From: Chrysemys picta bellii
Taxonomy: Eukaryota; Chordata; Testudines; Emydidae
Assembly: GCF_011386835.1 (NCBI RefSeq)
Contig: NC_088801.1
Span: forward strand, 14,742,824-14,806,823
Direction: 5' to 3'
DNA length: 64,000 nucleotides
This document shows positions 12,208 to 27,200 of the stretch, piece by piece (position 1 is the stretch's first letter; each line of letters begins with the position of its first letter). Both the position numbers and the translations under genes were made by a program. Below the pieces are notes generated by a model. It saw only the letters and a list, made by a program, of their open reading frames with translations. It ran no database searches and was not told the origin of the DNA.

Positions 12208-15200
12208 GTAAGTGGATCTCATCAGTGTTAACTGTTCACTTATCCTGATGTGGTTCAAATGCTTTATATTGTGTAAGCCTAGCAACCTAGGTTTTTGTTT
12301 GGAACCCTTTTATTTTCATGCAGACTGCTCAGGTTTAAAGAGATGTTGGGTTTCACATTTTAAGTTTACTTAAACTATAAACACTTTGGAGCAAGGGCTG
12401 TCTTGTTGATATGTACAGTGCCTAACACAGTGGAGATTCAGTCCCTGGGTGAGGTCTGTTAGCACCACTATCATATAAATAATGATAGTTTATTGTACAT
12501 GGTTGATCTGTGCACGTAAAAAAAATTGGTCTAGATTCCTGACACTTCTAACTGGGTTGAGACTTTCAGCTGTGATCTTTAACCAATGTTGCCTTTCAGG
12601 GAGTGATTTCTGGAAGTCTGAAAGAAAGGGGATTGAAGTGCAGTGGGGTTATCATTTTGTTTTGAAATGGTGAGGATGTGGTTAATACCTCAGGAGACTG
12701 AATTGTGGCTATAGCACTGATGCTGCCTGTGCTATGCGAACGAACTTCCAGATGAAGAGACACAGCTAATTGAAAATAAATATTTGCAAATATCTGTTGC
12801 CTTTTGAAATCTTTCCAGTTTCTTATGAGATAAATGGGGGAAAACATGTTCAGTATTTGGGAAGAAGGAACTGGAGTTACTAATATACTTTCTGTTTCCA
12901 ACTTCTATTTCTAATATTTTCTTTTTCTTAGCTTAGTAATACTTAAGCCTCCCTTACCAGATGACTTTTCCACTGTGATCTCTTTCTAAGTTCTTCAGCT
13001 AGTATTGAGTTTTATATCTTTTTTTTTTCTTTCCTTTTTTGTATCTTTTTTTTCATCCCTCCTCCCCACCTTAGATTTACTGACTCTTTACTGTGAGTAT
13101 GTTCCTTTTGACTTTTATTTTAAGGCAGCAACGGTGCCCTGTGTTGGAGCATGCTTTATAACATTTCCTCTCATTCTCTGTGTATTTGGCAATGGCAGCA
13201 TGGACTAACATTTTCTTTCCTGCCCATTGACAATAAGACTGCAGATTTTATTCCACTATGTTCTTAACAGAACTATTGAGGTATATTTGGAATGCAAATA
13301 TGAATGAGAAAAGACTCTCCTTTCACTCAGCACACATGCTTGCACCTTTGAATGCTATACATAAGCTAACCAAAGAACATTATTTTTCAGTGGATTTCAA
13401 TATAGATATTTTAAATATTAGCAGATTGGCGCGGAAAAATAAGTGTATTTGCCATTGTGTGTAAGTAGATCTAATGAGATCTCTGGATCTGTTCAGAACA
13501 CTACTCTATCATCGGAATCTCTAGTGCTTCAAGAAATAAGATGCCTGTTGTATACAGGAACTCCTCACTTAAAGTCGTCCCGGTTAACATTGTTTCGATG
13601 TCAAGTTGCTGATCAATTAGGGAACATGCTTGTTTAAAGTTGTGAAATGCTCCCTTCTAATGTCTTTGGCAGCCACCTGTTTTGTCCACTGCTTGCAGGA
13701 AGAGCAGCCCGTTGCAGCTAGCTGGTGGGTGGTTGGAACCAGGGTGGACCAGCAGCCCCCCTATCAGCTCCCCACTCCCCTAAGTTCCCTGTGCAGCAGC
13801 TGTCCCTCCCCCCACTGCCATGTGCTGCTCCTGCCTTCTACCTTGCAGCTGCTCCCATAGACTCCTGCTTGCTGTACTGGGGGAGGGGGTAAGAGGGGGG
13901 CTAATGTTAGGGTGTCTTCCCCTGCTCCTGCAGCCCACTTACCCCATCTTCCATAGAGCAGGGGGGACACACGACGGGAGGGAGAGAGTTTCTAGGCAGT
14001 AGCTGCTGTCTCCGGTCTCAGCAAGCTGATTTAATTAACAAGGCAGTGTACTTAAGCCTGGGGTCAGCTTCTTAAAGGGGAAATGCGCATTTTTTCTCTC
14101 ACACACAGGGTGTGTGTCTCTGTCTGCCTCCCTCCTTTCCTGCTGCCTTGTAGAGTGTTGTGAGAGTTTAACCCTTGAGGGCTCAGTCAATTGCTAGTTC
14201 ATTTAGCAGTAAGGCATTCCCTGGGAAATATCCCACCCTCTGACTCCTCCACCTCAACGAAGCTTCACAATCATCATCACTGTGTACCAGTATTAAATTG
14301 TTTGTTTATGTGTACTATGTGTGTGTATATATAGTCTTTTTGTCTGGTGAAAAAAATTTCCCTGGAACCTAACTCCCTCATTTACATTAATTCTTATGGG
14401 GAAATTGGATTTACTTAATATAGTTTTGCTTAAAGTCACATTTTTCAGGAACATAACTACAATGTCAAGTGAGGAGTTCCTGTATACAGTTGTTAATAAT
14501 TCTATAACGAATCTAACATTTACAAAAACTGTGTGCCGTAATCTTGAAATGACACAGCTGCACATTTGTGACGGAAAATGAGTAAATGTTCCTTAGCTAC
14601 CGTGTTGAGAAATCTTACAATATGCTTTGAAACAACAAGTCAGTGGGAGTTTGTCCAAAGGCTGCAGAATTTTGCCCATTCCTAATTGAAATATTCCCAT
14701 GAATCTACCATTTTTTAAAATACCTTCTTGAATGAATAAAATTGCTGGCTTCTCCCTGAAGTTTTTGTTCATTTGGAAAACTTTGTATTTTAAAAGGGCA
14801 ATTTTTTTTAGTTTTTGGGTAGAATTAATTAGAATTAGTTTTTAATTACTTGTGACCACTTCATAATGAATTTTGTTTTTACTTTTATAAAGAAAAATAT
14901 AATGTTACAGTTGGGAGTGGCTCCATTGCATTCCATTAAACATCTGTCTCTGCTACACTCAACAATTTACTGTTGGAAAATATTCTTTGCAATGATCTAA
15001 GCTAGACTTTTTTTTTTAATGAAATACTAGTTTCTGCACTGGTTGGTGGCACTCGGCTGGGAATGATTTTGACTTGTGTGCTAGTAGATTCTCTCCCCCC
15101 CCCCCCCCTTTTTAGGACTGCCCATTTAAATCCTGAGATAGTTCTGGTTTAGATCAGCAGATTGGACCCCAGCAGGCGAGAGTAAAAATCTCAGGAATAT

Positions 15201-18200
15201 CAAATTCTGGGTAGATTTTTTTTATAGGAAGGTTTTGGTGCTCTTCCAGGCCCACTACATTTAAGAATCTGAATGAGCAGCTTGAAAGATGGAGTAAAAC
15301 CAAGGAAATTTTCATCTTGTGGATCATCAGTAATGATTTTGGCTTAAATGTTGCAGAACATTTGGAGGCACGTTTCCTCTACACCTGAGGAAAGAGGAAC
15401 CAAACTGGTGGAAAGAACAGATAAAGCTGCAGCATAAGGAGGTTTAAACTAGGACTTCAGAGGAAAGGGCAAGTACAGAGAGAGCAAATAAAAATAGGGA
15501 TGGACAGGCATTGAAGGATAAAAAGGTCTTGTAGTGGAAATGAGGTTTTTGTTAGATTCAGTCATGAATTAGTGAGAACTCGTGAAACAAAATATGCTTA
15601 AAATACAAGGTTTGTTAAAGAGCTCATTTACAAAGTCAAGGAGCTTCAGTAGGAAATTAAAGGAGACTAGAGGCATGCAGTTTGCAGGGTAGTGGGCATG
15701 ACTGGAAATTTGTTAGATTGATCATTTGAGCTGATATTAGCCCCTTTAATTATTACAGTATGTGTAGCATGCTGTTAGGAATTGTGGAAATTTAGGCTGA
15801 TTTATAAACAGTGAAGGGAACTTGGAGAAAACTAGGAATATTGCAGAATTGTAATGGATTAAGTATGGATATCTTGCATAACATATTATAACAGGAATAT
15901 GTTCTGGGACTCCTGACTGAAGAGAACCATTTTTGATACGGCACAATAAGCAACAAATGAGAACATGTGATATGTACAGAATTATGATTACAGAAGAGAT
16001 CTGAAACTGTGGCGTAAACTGCATTGCATTTGGTCAGAGAAGGAAAACGTTTGTGTGATCATAGGTCTGCATTGAACCTGCCAGCCAAAAGTGGTGGTAA
16101 TCAGAGAGAGGAGAAAGATTAAATATATAGTAAAAGTTGTTGAGGAAAATGGGAAGCAGAAATCAACGTTTAATAGACTAAGGATGACTACAAAAGCTTA
16201 AGTGCTAGCAAAGAGGAAAACATTAAAGTTTAGACTGGTATTATTGGGTATAATGTAGGATGATGTAAATTAAAATAAAATAAGCAGCTGTACTTAAGAA
16301 TGAGGCACATTGCACAAAGGTGTAAGTGGTAACCTTCAATGTTTTAACTGCCATAATAATTTTGGAATGGACCATTGATCCCATTTCAACAAATACAGAT
16401 CAGACGTAGTACAGTAATTGAATCAGGCCGTCTTTACACAATACCTTAGTCCAAACTAATTTGGGTGTAAATTCTAGTTCACACCAGCATCTTGCACACT
16501 AAGTGGCCCATGTGGACCCTGCTGGTGCACACTAAAAGTTCCTTAGTACCTGTTAATATAATCCTGTTTGAAAAAAGACTACATCTATCATGTATCAGAG
16601 GGGTAGCCGTGTTAGTCTGAATCTGTAAAAAGTAATAGAGGGCCCTGTGGCACCTTTAAGACTAACAGAAGTATTGGGAGCATAAGCTTTTGTGGGTAAG
16701 AACTTCACTTGCATCTGAAGAAGTGAGGTTCTTACCCACGAAAGCTTATGCTCCCAATACTTCTGTTAGTCTTAAAGGTGCCACAGGACCCTCTGTTGCT
16801 TTTTATATCTATCATGTAGGCTAGCCCTAAGACTCCTTCACTGCAGACATAGTAATTATAAAGCCCATTTAGCCTTTAACTCCATTCCTTCCAAATGCCT
16901 GGAGAAACAGATGGGCATTACTATATACAGTTATGGCATGTGGCATAATATGGCTATAGACACTGAATATCTGCTGCCATATTCTCACTTGTCTTTTCTT
17001 CTACTAGTCTTTCTGAGTTTAAAGCTCATAGGTTGGCCAAAACCCTAATCCGAAGCCCAGTGAAATCTTTCTGTTGAGTTCTGTGGGGTTTGGCCACCCC
17101 TTATTTACATATCACAAATTAATTTGGGGGCAAAGGTTCTAATACATCCGTTTGTAGTACAGTACATTCTATAAGGTATTGGTCCCCAACCTTTTTGTGG
17201 CCAGTAGCACATTCATGTTTTCAGAAGAGTGTGGTGGGCGCCAACAATTTTTCAAGGCTTATTTTGTATTTATACATTAAATAATACAAAAAACATCATA
17301 CACTGCTACCTCGATATAACGCGACCCGATATAACACGAATTCGGATATAATGTGGTAAAGCAGTGCTCCGGGGGCGAGGCTGCGCACTCCGGTGGATCA
17401 AAGCAAGTTCAATATAACGCAATTTCACCTATAACACGGTAAGATTTTTTGGCTCCCGAGGACAGCGTTATATCGAGGTAGAGGTGTATTTAATATTACA
17501 TAATATATGAATCCAGAGAGAAGCCGCGAGGACAGAGAACACTGGCGCCCGCAGCCCCAGAGTACTCTGTCCCCAGCAGACGCGGGGCCCCGGCTTCTCT
17601 CCCCCGCTGGGCACTAGGCGGGCCCCGCACCTGCCGGGAACAGAGAACACTGCGCCCACAGCCTGAGTTCTCTGTCCCTGTCGGGCGTGGGGCTGCGGCT
17701 TCTCTCCCCTGCTGGGCACTAAACGGGTGCACATAAATGCTCCAGCGGGTGCCATGGCGCCCGTGGGCATCGCGTTGGGGACCACTGCTATAAGGCATGG
17801 TATATGCATAAGTTTTGTACCAGTGTAACTGTACCTGTTAGGAGTGTGATTTATTTCTATATTTATTGCTGAAGTAGTTATACTGGTATAACCCCTGGTG
17901 TGGATGCAATTATGTAGATGACTTTTATAGCTAATTCCCCTTCCCATATGGGAATAGCTGTGCCAGTATAAAGCACCTTTAAACTGATATAACTGCATCC
18001 AGAAGAGGAGGATTGTACTGCTTTAACTCTACCAGCATAGTTAAAGTAGTATAACTTTCTAGTGTAGATCAGGTTCTTAAGGCTGGGAGTTGTGTTGGCA
18101 TAATCAAAGGCTGAATTTGACCCTGAAGGTACAAAGGTTGAAGGAGATAAGTGGGCAGTTAGTGATATCAGGGGTGTTTCCCACTGTGAGAGCCTTTTGT

Positions 18201-21200
18201 TTAAACTTTTACTACTTTTATTCATAGGATGTTAGAAACTCCTTCTACAGCAAACACCACTTTAAACAGTCTTTTATCTCCAAATAATTTTTCCAGGAAT
18301 GTCAAGCTTGTCCTTTCATACTTGTGTGTATATATTTTTTTATTTTTTTTGTGAGTCTTTATAATGCTGAGTTTGGTTACTCATTTCTGACCTAATAACA
18401 TTTGGTTACTTGTGAAAAGTTGTGCATAATAACAAAATACACTCTGTTTAAAAATGTGGGTTAGTGGGGGATACGTTTTTCTTTGAGGAAAAAATTAAAC
18501 CAAAAGCCCATTTGTGTGTATGTATTTAGTGCTGTGAGGATTTAAGGCCTTGATATAGGGAAAAAATTGCAATTCAGAGAAGTGTTTAAGCATTGCACGA
18601 GTCCCATTCATTGACTTCAGTGGAACTTAAGCGCTTTCCTGAATCAGGCATATATAAATAACTGCTAAGCTTTACTTTCCTCCACCAATGATTAAGCCTC
18701 CCCTAAGTAAGAGCATATTGCTCTGCAGACATGAGCACTATAGAATGTTGATTGCAGCTCTATGGAATGACAGTATAGAAAGATTGGTGGGGAAATGAAA
18801 ATTAAATTGAAAATATGCCATAAAGTCTATTTTATTGGAGCATTCAGTAACTAACCCAAAGCTGGCTTTTTTTCTTGTGTTACAGAATTTACCTCTTAGT
18901 GCATTTCTTAGGTACAGAAAATTAATACAAGTGTATTTATGAAATTGAGAATGTTGGTTGTTCCAGCAACACATTTCTTTAACTTCTTTCATGTGTATTT
19001 TAGGAGGTATGGATTTAGCAGACAAGCAGGCAAAATGGAGAAGGTAAGGGGTAATATTGATTACTGATATAAATTAAGAAACAACAGTGTGGTCAAGGGG
19101 GAAGGAATCGTATTTTTTCTCTTCTAAAGAAACCTCAATTCTGGAAAATCTTGAAGGAAGGCTATGAAGTCAGCAGGCTTGTGTGTTTTGTTGCCTTTTT
19201 TTTTTTTTTTTTTTAATTGCTAAATGAAACTAAAGCTCTGCAGCCCATGAAAGATATAATTGATTTCTACCTCTTTTTTTAAATTATCTCCCGACATTGA
19301 AAATATCCCTTAAAAGGTCATGTCAGGCTGCTTTCACAAACAATCTGTTTGACACAAATCCAATAACAGACTGCTAAAAGTCATTTGATTAGATAAAATT
19401 GTTTTCAAGCAATGATCACGCAAAGGATCATATGCTGTGATGCAAATGTATTATGCTGTGCCATGAATAAAATATTGTAAGATTGTCCCTTATTATAGCT
19501 AATGTGACCATGCTTTGTTTTTGATTAAATAATGCTCTTACTAGTACTGTGCATATCAAATTTTTAGGGCTGTCAATTTAATCGCAGTTCACTGACACGA
19601 TTATCTTAAAAAAAAAAAAAAAAAAAAAAAGTAACCGATTAAAAAATGTATTATGATTAATTGCAGTTTTAATCGCATTGTTAAACAATGGAATACCAAT
19701 TGAAATTTATTTAATATTTTTGGACATTTTTCTAAGTTTTCAAATATATTGATTTCAATTACAACACAGAATACGAAGTGTAGTGTGCTCACTTTATTAT
19801 TTTTATTACAAATATTTGCACTGTAAAAATGATAAATGAAATAGCATTTTTCAGTTCACTTCCTACAAGTACTGTAGTGTGATCTCTTTATTGTGAAAGT
19901 GCAATTTACAAAATGTAGATTTTTTTTTTTTTTTTGGTTACATAACTGCACTCAAAACAAAACAATGCAAAACTTTAGAGGCAACAAGTCTACTCAGTCT
20001 TACTTCTTGTTTAGCCAATTGCTAAAACAAACAAGTCTGTTTACATTTATGGGAGATCATGCTATCTGCTTCTTATTAACAATGTCACCTGAAAGTGAGA
20101 CCAGGCGTATGCATGGGACTTTTGTAGTCAGCATTGCAAGGTATTTATGTGCCAGATATGCTATACATTCATATGCCCCTTCATGCTTCGGACACCATTC
20201 CAGAGGACGTGCTTGCATGCTGATGACGCTCGTTTAAAAAAAAAATGTTAATTAAATTTGTGACTGAACTACTTGGGGGAGAATTGTATGTCTCCGGCTC
20301 TGTTTTACCCGCATTCTGCCATGTATTTCATGTTATAGTAGTCTCAGATGATGATTCAGCACATGCCATTGATTTTAAGAAAACTTTCGCTGCAGATTTG
20401 ACAAAACGCAAAGAAGGTACCAATGTGAGATTTCTAAAGATAGCTACAGTACTCGACCCAAGGTTTAAGAATCTGAAGTACCTTCCAAAATCCAAGAGGG
20501 ACAAGGCGTGGAGCATGCTTTCAGAAGGCTTAAAAGAGCAACCCTCCAATGCGGAAACTACAAAACCTGAACCACCAAAAAAGAAAATCAGCCTTCTGCT
20601 GGTGGCATCTGACTCAGATGATGAAAATGAACATGCGTCTGTCCGCACTGTTTGGATAGTTATCAAGCAGAATCCATCATCAGCATGGATGCATCCCCTC
20701 TGGAATGGTGCTTGAAGCATGAAGGAACATATGAATCTTTAGTGCATCTGGCATGTAAATGTCCTGCGACACCGGCTACAACAGTGCCATGCGAGCCCCC
20801 GTTCTCACTTTCAGGAGACATTGTAAACAAGAAGTGGGCAGCATTATCTGCAAATGTAAACAAACTTGTTTGTCTGAGCAATTGGCTGAACAAGAAGTAG
20901 GAAAATATTGGAAAATACAGAAAACATCCATAAATATTTATGGTATTTTATTGCTTAACAGTGCGATTAATCACAAATACTTTTTTAAATCGCTTGACAG
21001 CCCTAAAAATTGTATAATTTAATACACCCATAGAAATAGAACATGCTGCAGCACAATATTACTTTGTTTCAGTAACAAGATGTTCTTATTGATATAGATA
21101 ATGCATCAAATTGTGAGCATATCCTGTTGCAGGTTGGTAGGAAAGCATAATATGGTTGGCGGTAGGGTATGTGAAGAACCAGTAGCACACCAACATTTAA

Positions 21201-24200
21201 CTTATAAATTTAATATTCAAGTAATATAAGAAGATATTTCTAACTGTGTGGCTGTGGGTAAAAAATAAACCAATCTGCAGCTATGACTGAAGTGCAGTCC
21301 ATAAAATATGACTATGTCCCTTCACAAAGTCCTGTTGGCTTTGTTAGCCAATATGTCAGAGTGTCGCCATTTGTCATCTGAATTAAGCCACTACAAGAGA
21401 GGGGACTTAAATGTTTGGGCAGAGTGATGACGTGGTGTCAAGAAATACAGTATAAATCTCTGGGGAATGCTACTTACCTTAACAGAATTAATTCTTCTGA
21501 AAGTGGACAGTCCCCCACATAGGTTTATATCTTTATATTTAAAATGTGTTTTCAGGTGCACATATTTTAAACCACTACTTTGATCTAGATTTAGACTTTA
21601 TGTATATTAAAATACACTTGTAAAAAATGCTGCTTTCTTATATTTGACCTGCTATACCATACACAGAGATGGGGGGGGGGGCTAAATAGCCATCAGTCTT
21701 ACACAGGCTGGATTCCCATTAAACTCAAAGTGAGTTGCACTTGCTTGGGCAGGGCCTGAACTTGGATGCTAGGCAGAAGATAATATATTTCAGTTATTTA
21801 AATATAAAACTGAATTACAGTTTCTTCCTTGTTTTACTTTCATAACCTTTTGACTGCTGGTATTATCTTATCATGTAGCTATGTGGTATATTTATTTTCC
21901 TTAAATAGGCTGAAGACAAAAAAATGGTACTATCTCAAGGACTTGCAGCGGCAGGAAAGGCTGATGCCTATGATGATGACGACCTTCAAGCTGCTGAAGA
22001 GGTGTGCCACACACACACACACATTAGATATTAATAGCTTGGGGACAGTGTAAAAAGCACAGCATGTTCTCTTTCCTCTCTACAAAGAGGAAACGTTCAA
22101 TAGCTTAGCTGAGCAATGAGTTCCTTTCAGATAGGGAAATATGGGATAATAAACAGATGCACAAAAAGTAAATGTTCACTTAGGATTTTCCATGTAAAAA
22201 CCTGGCCAACATTTTGTTTTGCAACCATGGAGCCATTCGTATTTAGGACCTGATCCTGTCAATGCCGTTTTGGGAAAGGAGTAGCTCAGTGGCCTCATCT
22301 CCCATTGACAATGATGGGAGCTGAGTGTCGTAGGCGCCACATGAACTGAGTCTTTACTGTAATCAGAGAACTTTCTGGGTGGACTAATTTTGGCAACTGC
22401 CTCAGTAACATTAAGACAGGTTTCAGAGTAGCAGCCGTGTTAGTCTGTATCCGCAAAAAGAAGAACAGGAGTACTTGTGGCACCTTAGAGACTAACAAAT
22501 TTTCCAAAGAAGTGGGCTGTAGTCCACGAAAGCTTATGCTCTAATAAATTTGTTAGTCTCTAAGGTGCCACAAGTACTCCTGTTCTTCTTTTTGTGGTAA
22601 CGTTAAGTTTACTCTTCTGTTAGGAGCATTAAAATAGAATGCAAATTGGATTGATTGGCTGATGAGAACTCTCATAGAACAGAAGTATGCTAAGTATTTA
22701 AAGGCCAATAATGGTAATTGTTTTGTTTACATGTTCTCTCTTATCTTTCTTTTCTCATTAGCTTCGCATTAAAACACTGATGACTGGAATGGCTGCAATG
22801 GCAACAGAAGAGGTAAGCAATACTTAAAGCAAAGCGACAATTTCAACATTTATGCGCATTGATATATCTTAGCCATCAGAATTCAAAGTAAATTTATCAG
22901 CAGAGAGAATCCCATTGACTTTATTGGGATTTGGGTTGGGCCCAAAGTGCATTGAGACTTTGCTAGTCAGATAAAAGGACTGTTGTGTAGTTACAGAGAT
23001 TAAAATAATAGAGTGCTCCAATCCCAGGAGTCTGGTTTTTTTGCTGTATAATAAATCAGTTCAGCACGGTTAACAACACTTAAATTACTTGTGCCCCTGA
23101 ATTTCCTCTCTATATCTGCCATTGGCTTTGAAAGCTGTCATTGTTCCTGAAATATGGTTAACAGTTGTAAGTCGGCATGAGGTACTGAAATTATGTATTA
23201 AAAATGGATACAGGGAAAGATGATTGAACATGAGAGAGTACTTTTCATAAGACTTCTGACTTAAAATCCTTCACCCTAAAATAATGATTGCGGCTTTTGC
23301 ATAATTCTAGTGCTGCTTAAGTGGTTTCTGCAGAAATAATTGCATAAATAAACATACTACAATGCAACTGCCCTTGAAATGGCATTTAAACATATGAAGC
23401 CTTTGTGTAACCTAGACTTTCTCACACTTTTACTTTACAGAGCTAAGGTAGGGATCTGATAGGGTATTCCTCTTACTGGAAAAAATATTGTGTGCATTTC
23501 ATTGCATTCAACACATCACATCTAAGATTTGATATCTTTGATATAACATAACATCTAAATGTTGCTTGTTTGCATTATTATCCTTTCCCTGCAATTGCAT
23601 AGTGATTCCGGATGTATCAATAAACATAGTAAACATCTCTGTACTATTTTGAAAATCTTGATACCTTTCACATTTTCTGATGTACCAAATGGACAGAAAT
23701 TCATTTGACAAATGGTGGACATGACAGACTTGCTTTGTGATCAGATGCTTCCTTGAATTCTTCATCTTAGGAGAGAGATTTGGCTTCCCTAAACACATGA
23801 TTTAGGACAAACACTATTTCACACACCTACATGGCAATAATTTGGCTCAAAAGTTGTTGATCCAAACTGATTCCTGTTACAGAATGCTTTTGCATGCACA
23901 ATGCAAAAATATGTATTGCCCAAGAGCTAAAGCACTTTGACAGTCTGCAAAGGTGACTTCAAATTTAGTTGAATTATTGGTGCTATGAAGGAAGCCTCAG
24001 TAGTTACATTTCTTCCTGGAGGGCATGTAAGAAGCTTCATTTGTTTACTGAGTTCTGCGGAAGATGAACTTCATTACATGCTTCATTCTTTTATAAACAG
24101 ATTTGATTACATTAAAATAGTATTGTATTTATATAGTTCCGGGGGAGGTGCTTTACAAACAAACCTACAATTTATTACTATAGATTGTCTCAAAGCTTCA

Positions 24201-27200
24201 ATAAATGCTTCTTGGTTTAATTGCAGGGCAGGTTAACAGCTAGCACAGTAGGTCAGATTGTTGGACTCCAATCTGATGAGATCAAGCAGATAGTGTCGGA
24301 GTATGCTGAAAAGGTATGTTCTTTTCTGGTTACATTTTATCAAATCATATTGGATCATTTAGGCCCCGATAAGGCAATTAGTTTGCAGTGGTTTCTATAA
24401 AGCAGCATTTATGACAGTGCTAAATAGTGAAGACACGATTCAGGAAAATATCCCTAAGCAGGAAAGCATTTAAGCACATGCTTAGGTCTTGATGGAACTT
24501 GGAAGTCAATGCGAATTATGTGCTTCATAGCTTTCTTGAATAGGGATGAGCTTAAGCATGTCCTTAAATTCTTTGCCAAGTTGGGGCCTGAATCAACACC
24601 CTGTTCTGTGACTGAGAACAGCCATGGAACAAAGGCCCTGATCCTGCTGATACCTGCTTACCTGGTTGGCTTTAAGCACACAAGTAGTCCCCTGGGCTTC
24701 ACTGGGACTGCTTATGTGAGTAAAGATAAGCAAGCGTAAGTGTTTGTTTGTGGAACTTGGACATTGCTCTCATTGGGCCCCCATTACCAGCCATATGACT
24801 GGGTACTGATTCAGTAACTAGCATTGTCAAAACCAAATCCTTGCTGCTTCATTAATCAAGGCAATTAGTTTTGTTTTTTAGCTCAATTTATTGTATTCTA
24901 CTGGGATTGTTTTTTACAGTACTGTGAAAAGAAAATCTGGCTCTTTGAGCAATTAATACGTATAATACATCACTGCCAGATATGAGTTATAGGTCGTTCT
25001 TATGTCCAATAGTCTTCTCATATTTCTTCCTTTTCGTTGACACTTATGAGGTATGGCGCTTTCCCACTTATGAGAGAAACCCTATAACTCAACAGAGGCT
25101 ATGGCAAATACCCTGCCTTTCTCTATTATAAAGGAATGGAAGAACAGAAGCCATAGGGTCATATTTCAATGTTACATTGCTTCCCTTCTGAAAGAAGGCA
25201 GCAGGACCTTGACTATTACAGTAGAACGATGATTAATAATCTAGAAAATAAGAACTGATTCAAGTCAGACCAAAATGTATCACATGTAAAATTGAATTTA
25301 CTAGATATTCTAGAACAGGATCCTTCCTCATGTGTGTGTAATAGAAGAGGAAGTTGAGGGTATTATCAAACACAGCTCATTGAAGTATTAACAACTTCCC
25401 AATTTCCAGAAACCTCTATTTAAATCCCAAATTAAAGGGTAATTGGCAGTGACATCCCTGCCCTTGATGGAGTTGCTGTTCTTCCCCAGCTTTGTTAATC
25501 TTGTTCATTCTTGCCAGGTGTGACGTGTCCAAAAGCCCAGAAAGAGATTTTGAGAACTGTTTTTGCCTTTTGCATATACCATATTGTGCCAAGAGATAGA
25601 TGTTTAATAATAATTTCAAAAGGTGGTTGCATCTACAAGGCCTCCCTCTACCCTTCTTAACTTTGAATTCCTCCCACTGTTTCAAAGAATACAGGTCGTG
25701 TACTCTCAATATACTTGCTGCACATTCCCAGTGAAGTTAGACTTATAAGTTTATTTGTCATTCAGGGTTGCCTCCTTCCATTGCTATAAGATGGAGTTTT
25801 TCTTTAAGAAGTTAAATGACTGGATTCTGCAGTCCTGCACCTCTCCTGAAAGAGTGGGTTTATCACAAGGTTGGGGGAGCCTCCCTTTTTAAAATCTTGA
25901 CAGAATGTTGCTATGAAGCATATGTTTTTCCACCATCTTTTTTAAGGGCTGTTTGTACAAAATTAGGTTTGCTGTTACTAAGGTGTGAGAGATTCCTCTA
26001 ATGTGAGTATGCCAGATGGTGCCCACTTCAATACACAGAAGTATTGTTTGCATTAGGAAAGCTTCTTTGCTGTTTCTTAACAAGGAAGGATAATTATACA
26101 AGTGACAGAACTAAAAGAATTGGATGCATGTAGTGTCAAAAATACCTCTTTTAAAAAAATACATAAAGGGGATTGTTCTTACCAGTGACGGCAATGACTG
26201 TTGCCTGCAAAGTGATTACACAATGAGAGAGTTGTTAAGTCAGAATATTGGTCAAGGCTTGCGTGGGTAAAAATGTGTCCATGTCTACAATCTTCTATTA
26301 GAAGCTAACGTGCACCATATAAATTCAGTTGGAATAACATAAAATAAGCATATTAATAGCTCAGTGTGATTAATAACTATGTCACTGAAAGACTGTGTAT
26401 GTGTTTTTTTTTGTTTTGGTTTGGGTTTTTTAAATACTGGAACCTGAAATGTATGAAGGCAAGAAGAAATGCAATGTACTAGCATTGCCTTCCTGTGTAT
26501 GAAAAGCTTTAGGATAAATTATCACAGATTATCATCGAACTGTGCAAAGTGCAAAACACAACAGCACTACTGTTAGAGTTCTTCTGATTGAACCTGTCTT
26601 GAATGCTTCACTTGATTTAGTTTATTACACATGGGTTATTTGTAAGGCTATGTTTTAGTCACGGGTATTTTTAGTAAAAAAGTCATGGACAGGTCACTGG
26701 CAGTCAACAAAAATTCATGGCCTGTGACCTGTCCATGACTTGTACTAAATCTTGGGGATGGGGGCGGCCCGGGGGAGTGCTGGGGAGGTTATCTGCGTCG
26801 GGGGCGTGCCGCAGGGGGTGATTGGCGGGGCTGGCAGGCTCCCTACCTGGCTCTGTCTCTCCCCGGAAGCGGCAACATCCCTCAGCTCCTAGGCGGACGT
26901 ACGGCCATGCATCACTGCGTGCTGCTTCATCCGTCAAGGATCAATAATAGAATTAGGGCTGTCAATCTATTAAAAAAATTAATTGCGATTACTCGTGCGA
27001 TTAAAAAAATTAATCTCAATCACACTAGTAAACAATAATAGAATACCGTTTATTTAAATATTTTGGATGTTTTCAGCATTTTCAAATATCTTGATTTTAA
27101 TTACAACACAGAATACAAAGAGTACAGTATTTCACTTTATATTTATTTTTGATTACAAATATTTGCACTGTAAAGAAACACAAGATATCGTATTTTTCAA

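Noticed and set aside
17468..17998. 176-codon minus-strand open frame
   Set aside because: It lies in the GC-rich half of a hAT MITE, crosses its boundary and has no recognisable domain.
20328..20720. 130-codon minus-strand frame
   Set aside because: Antisense shadow of the hAT transposase remnant on the plus strand.
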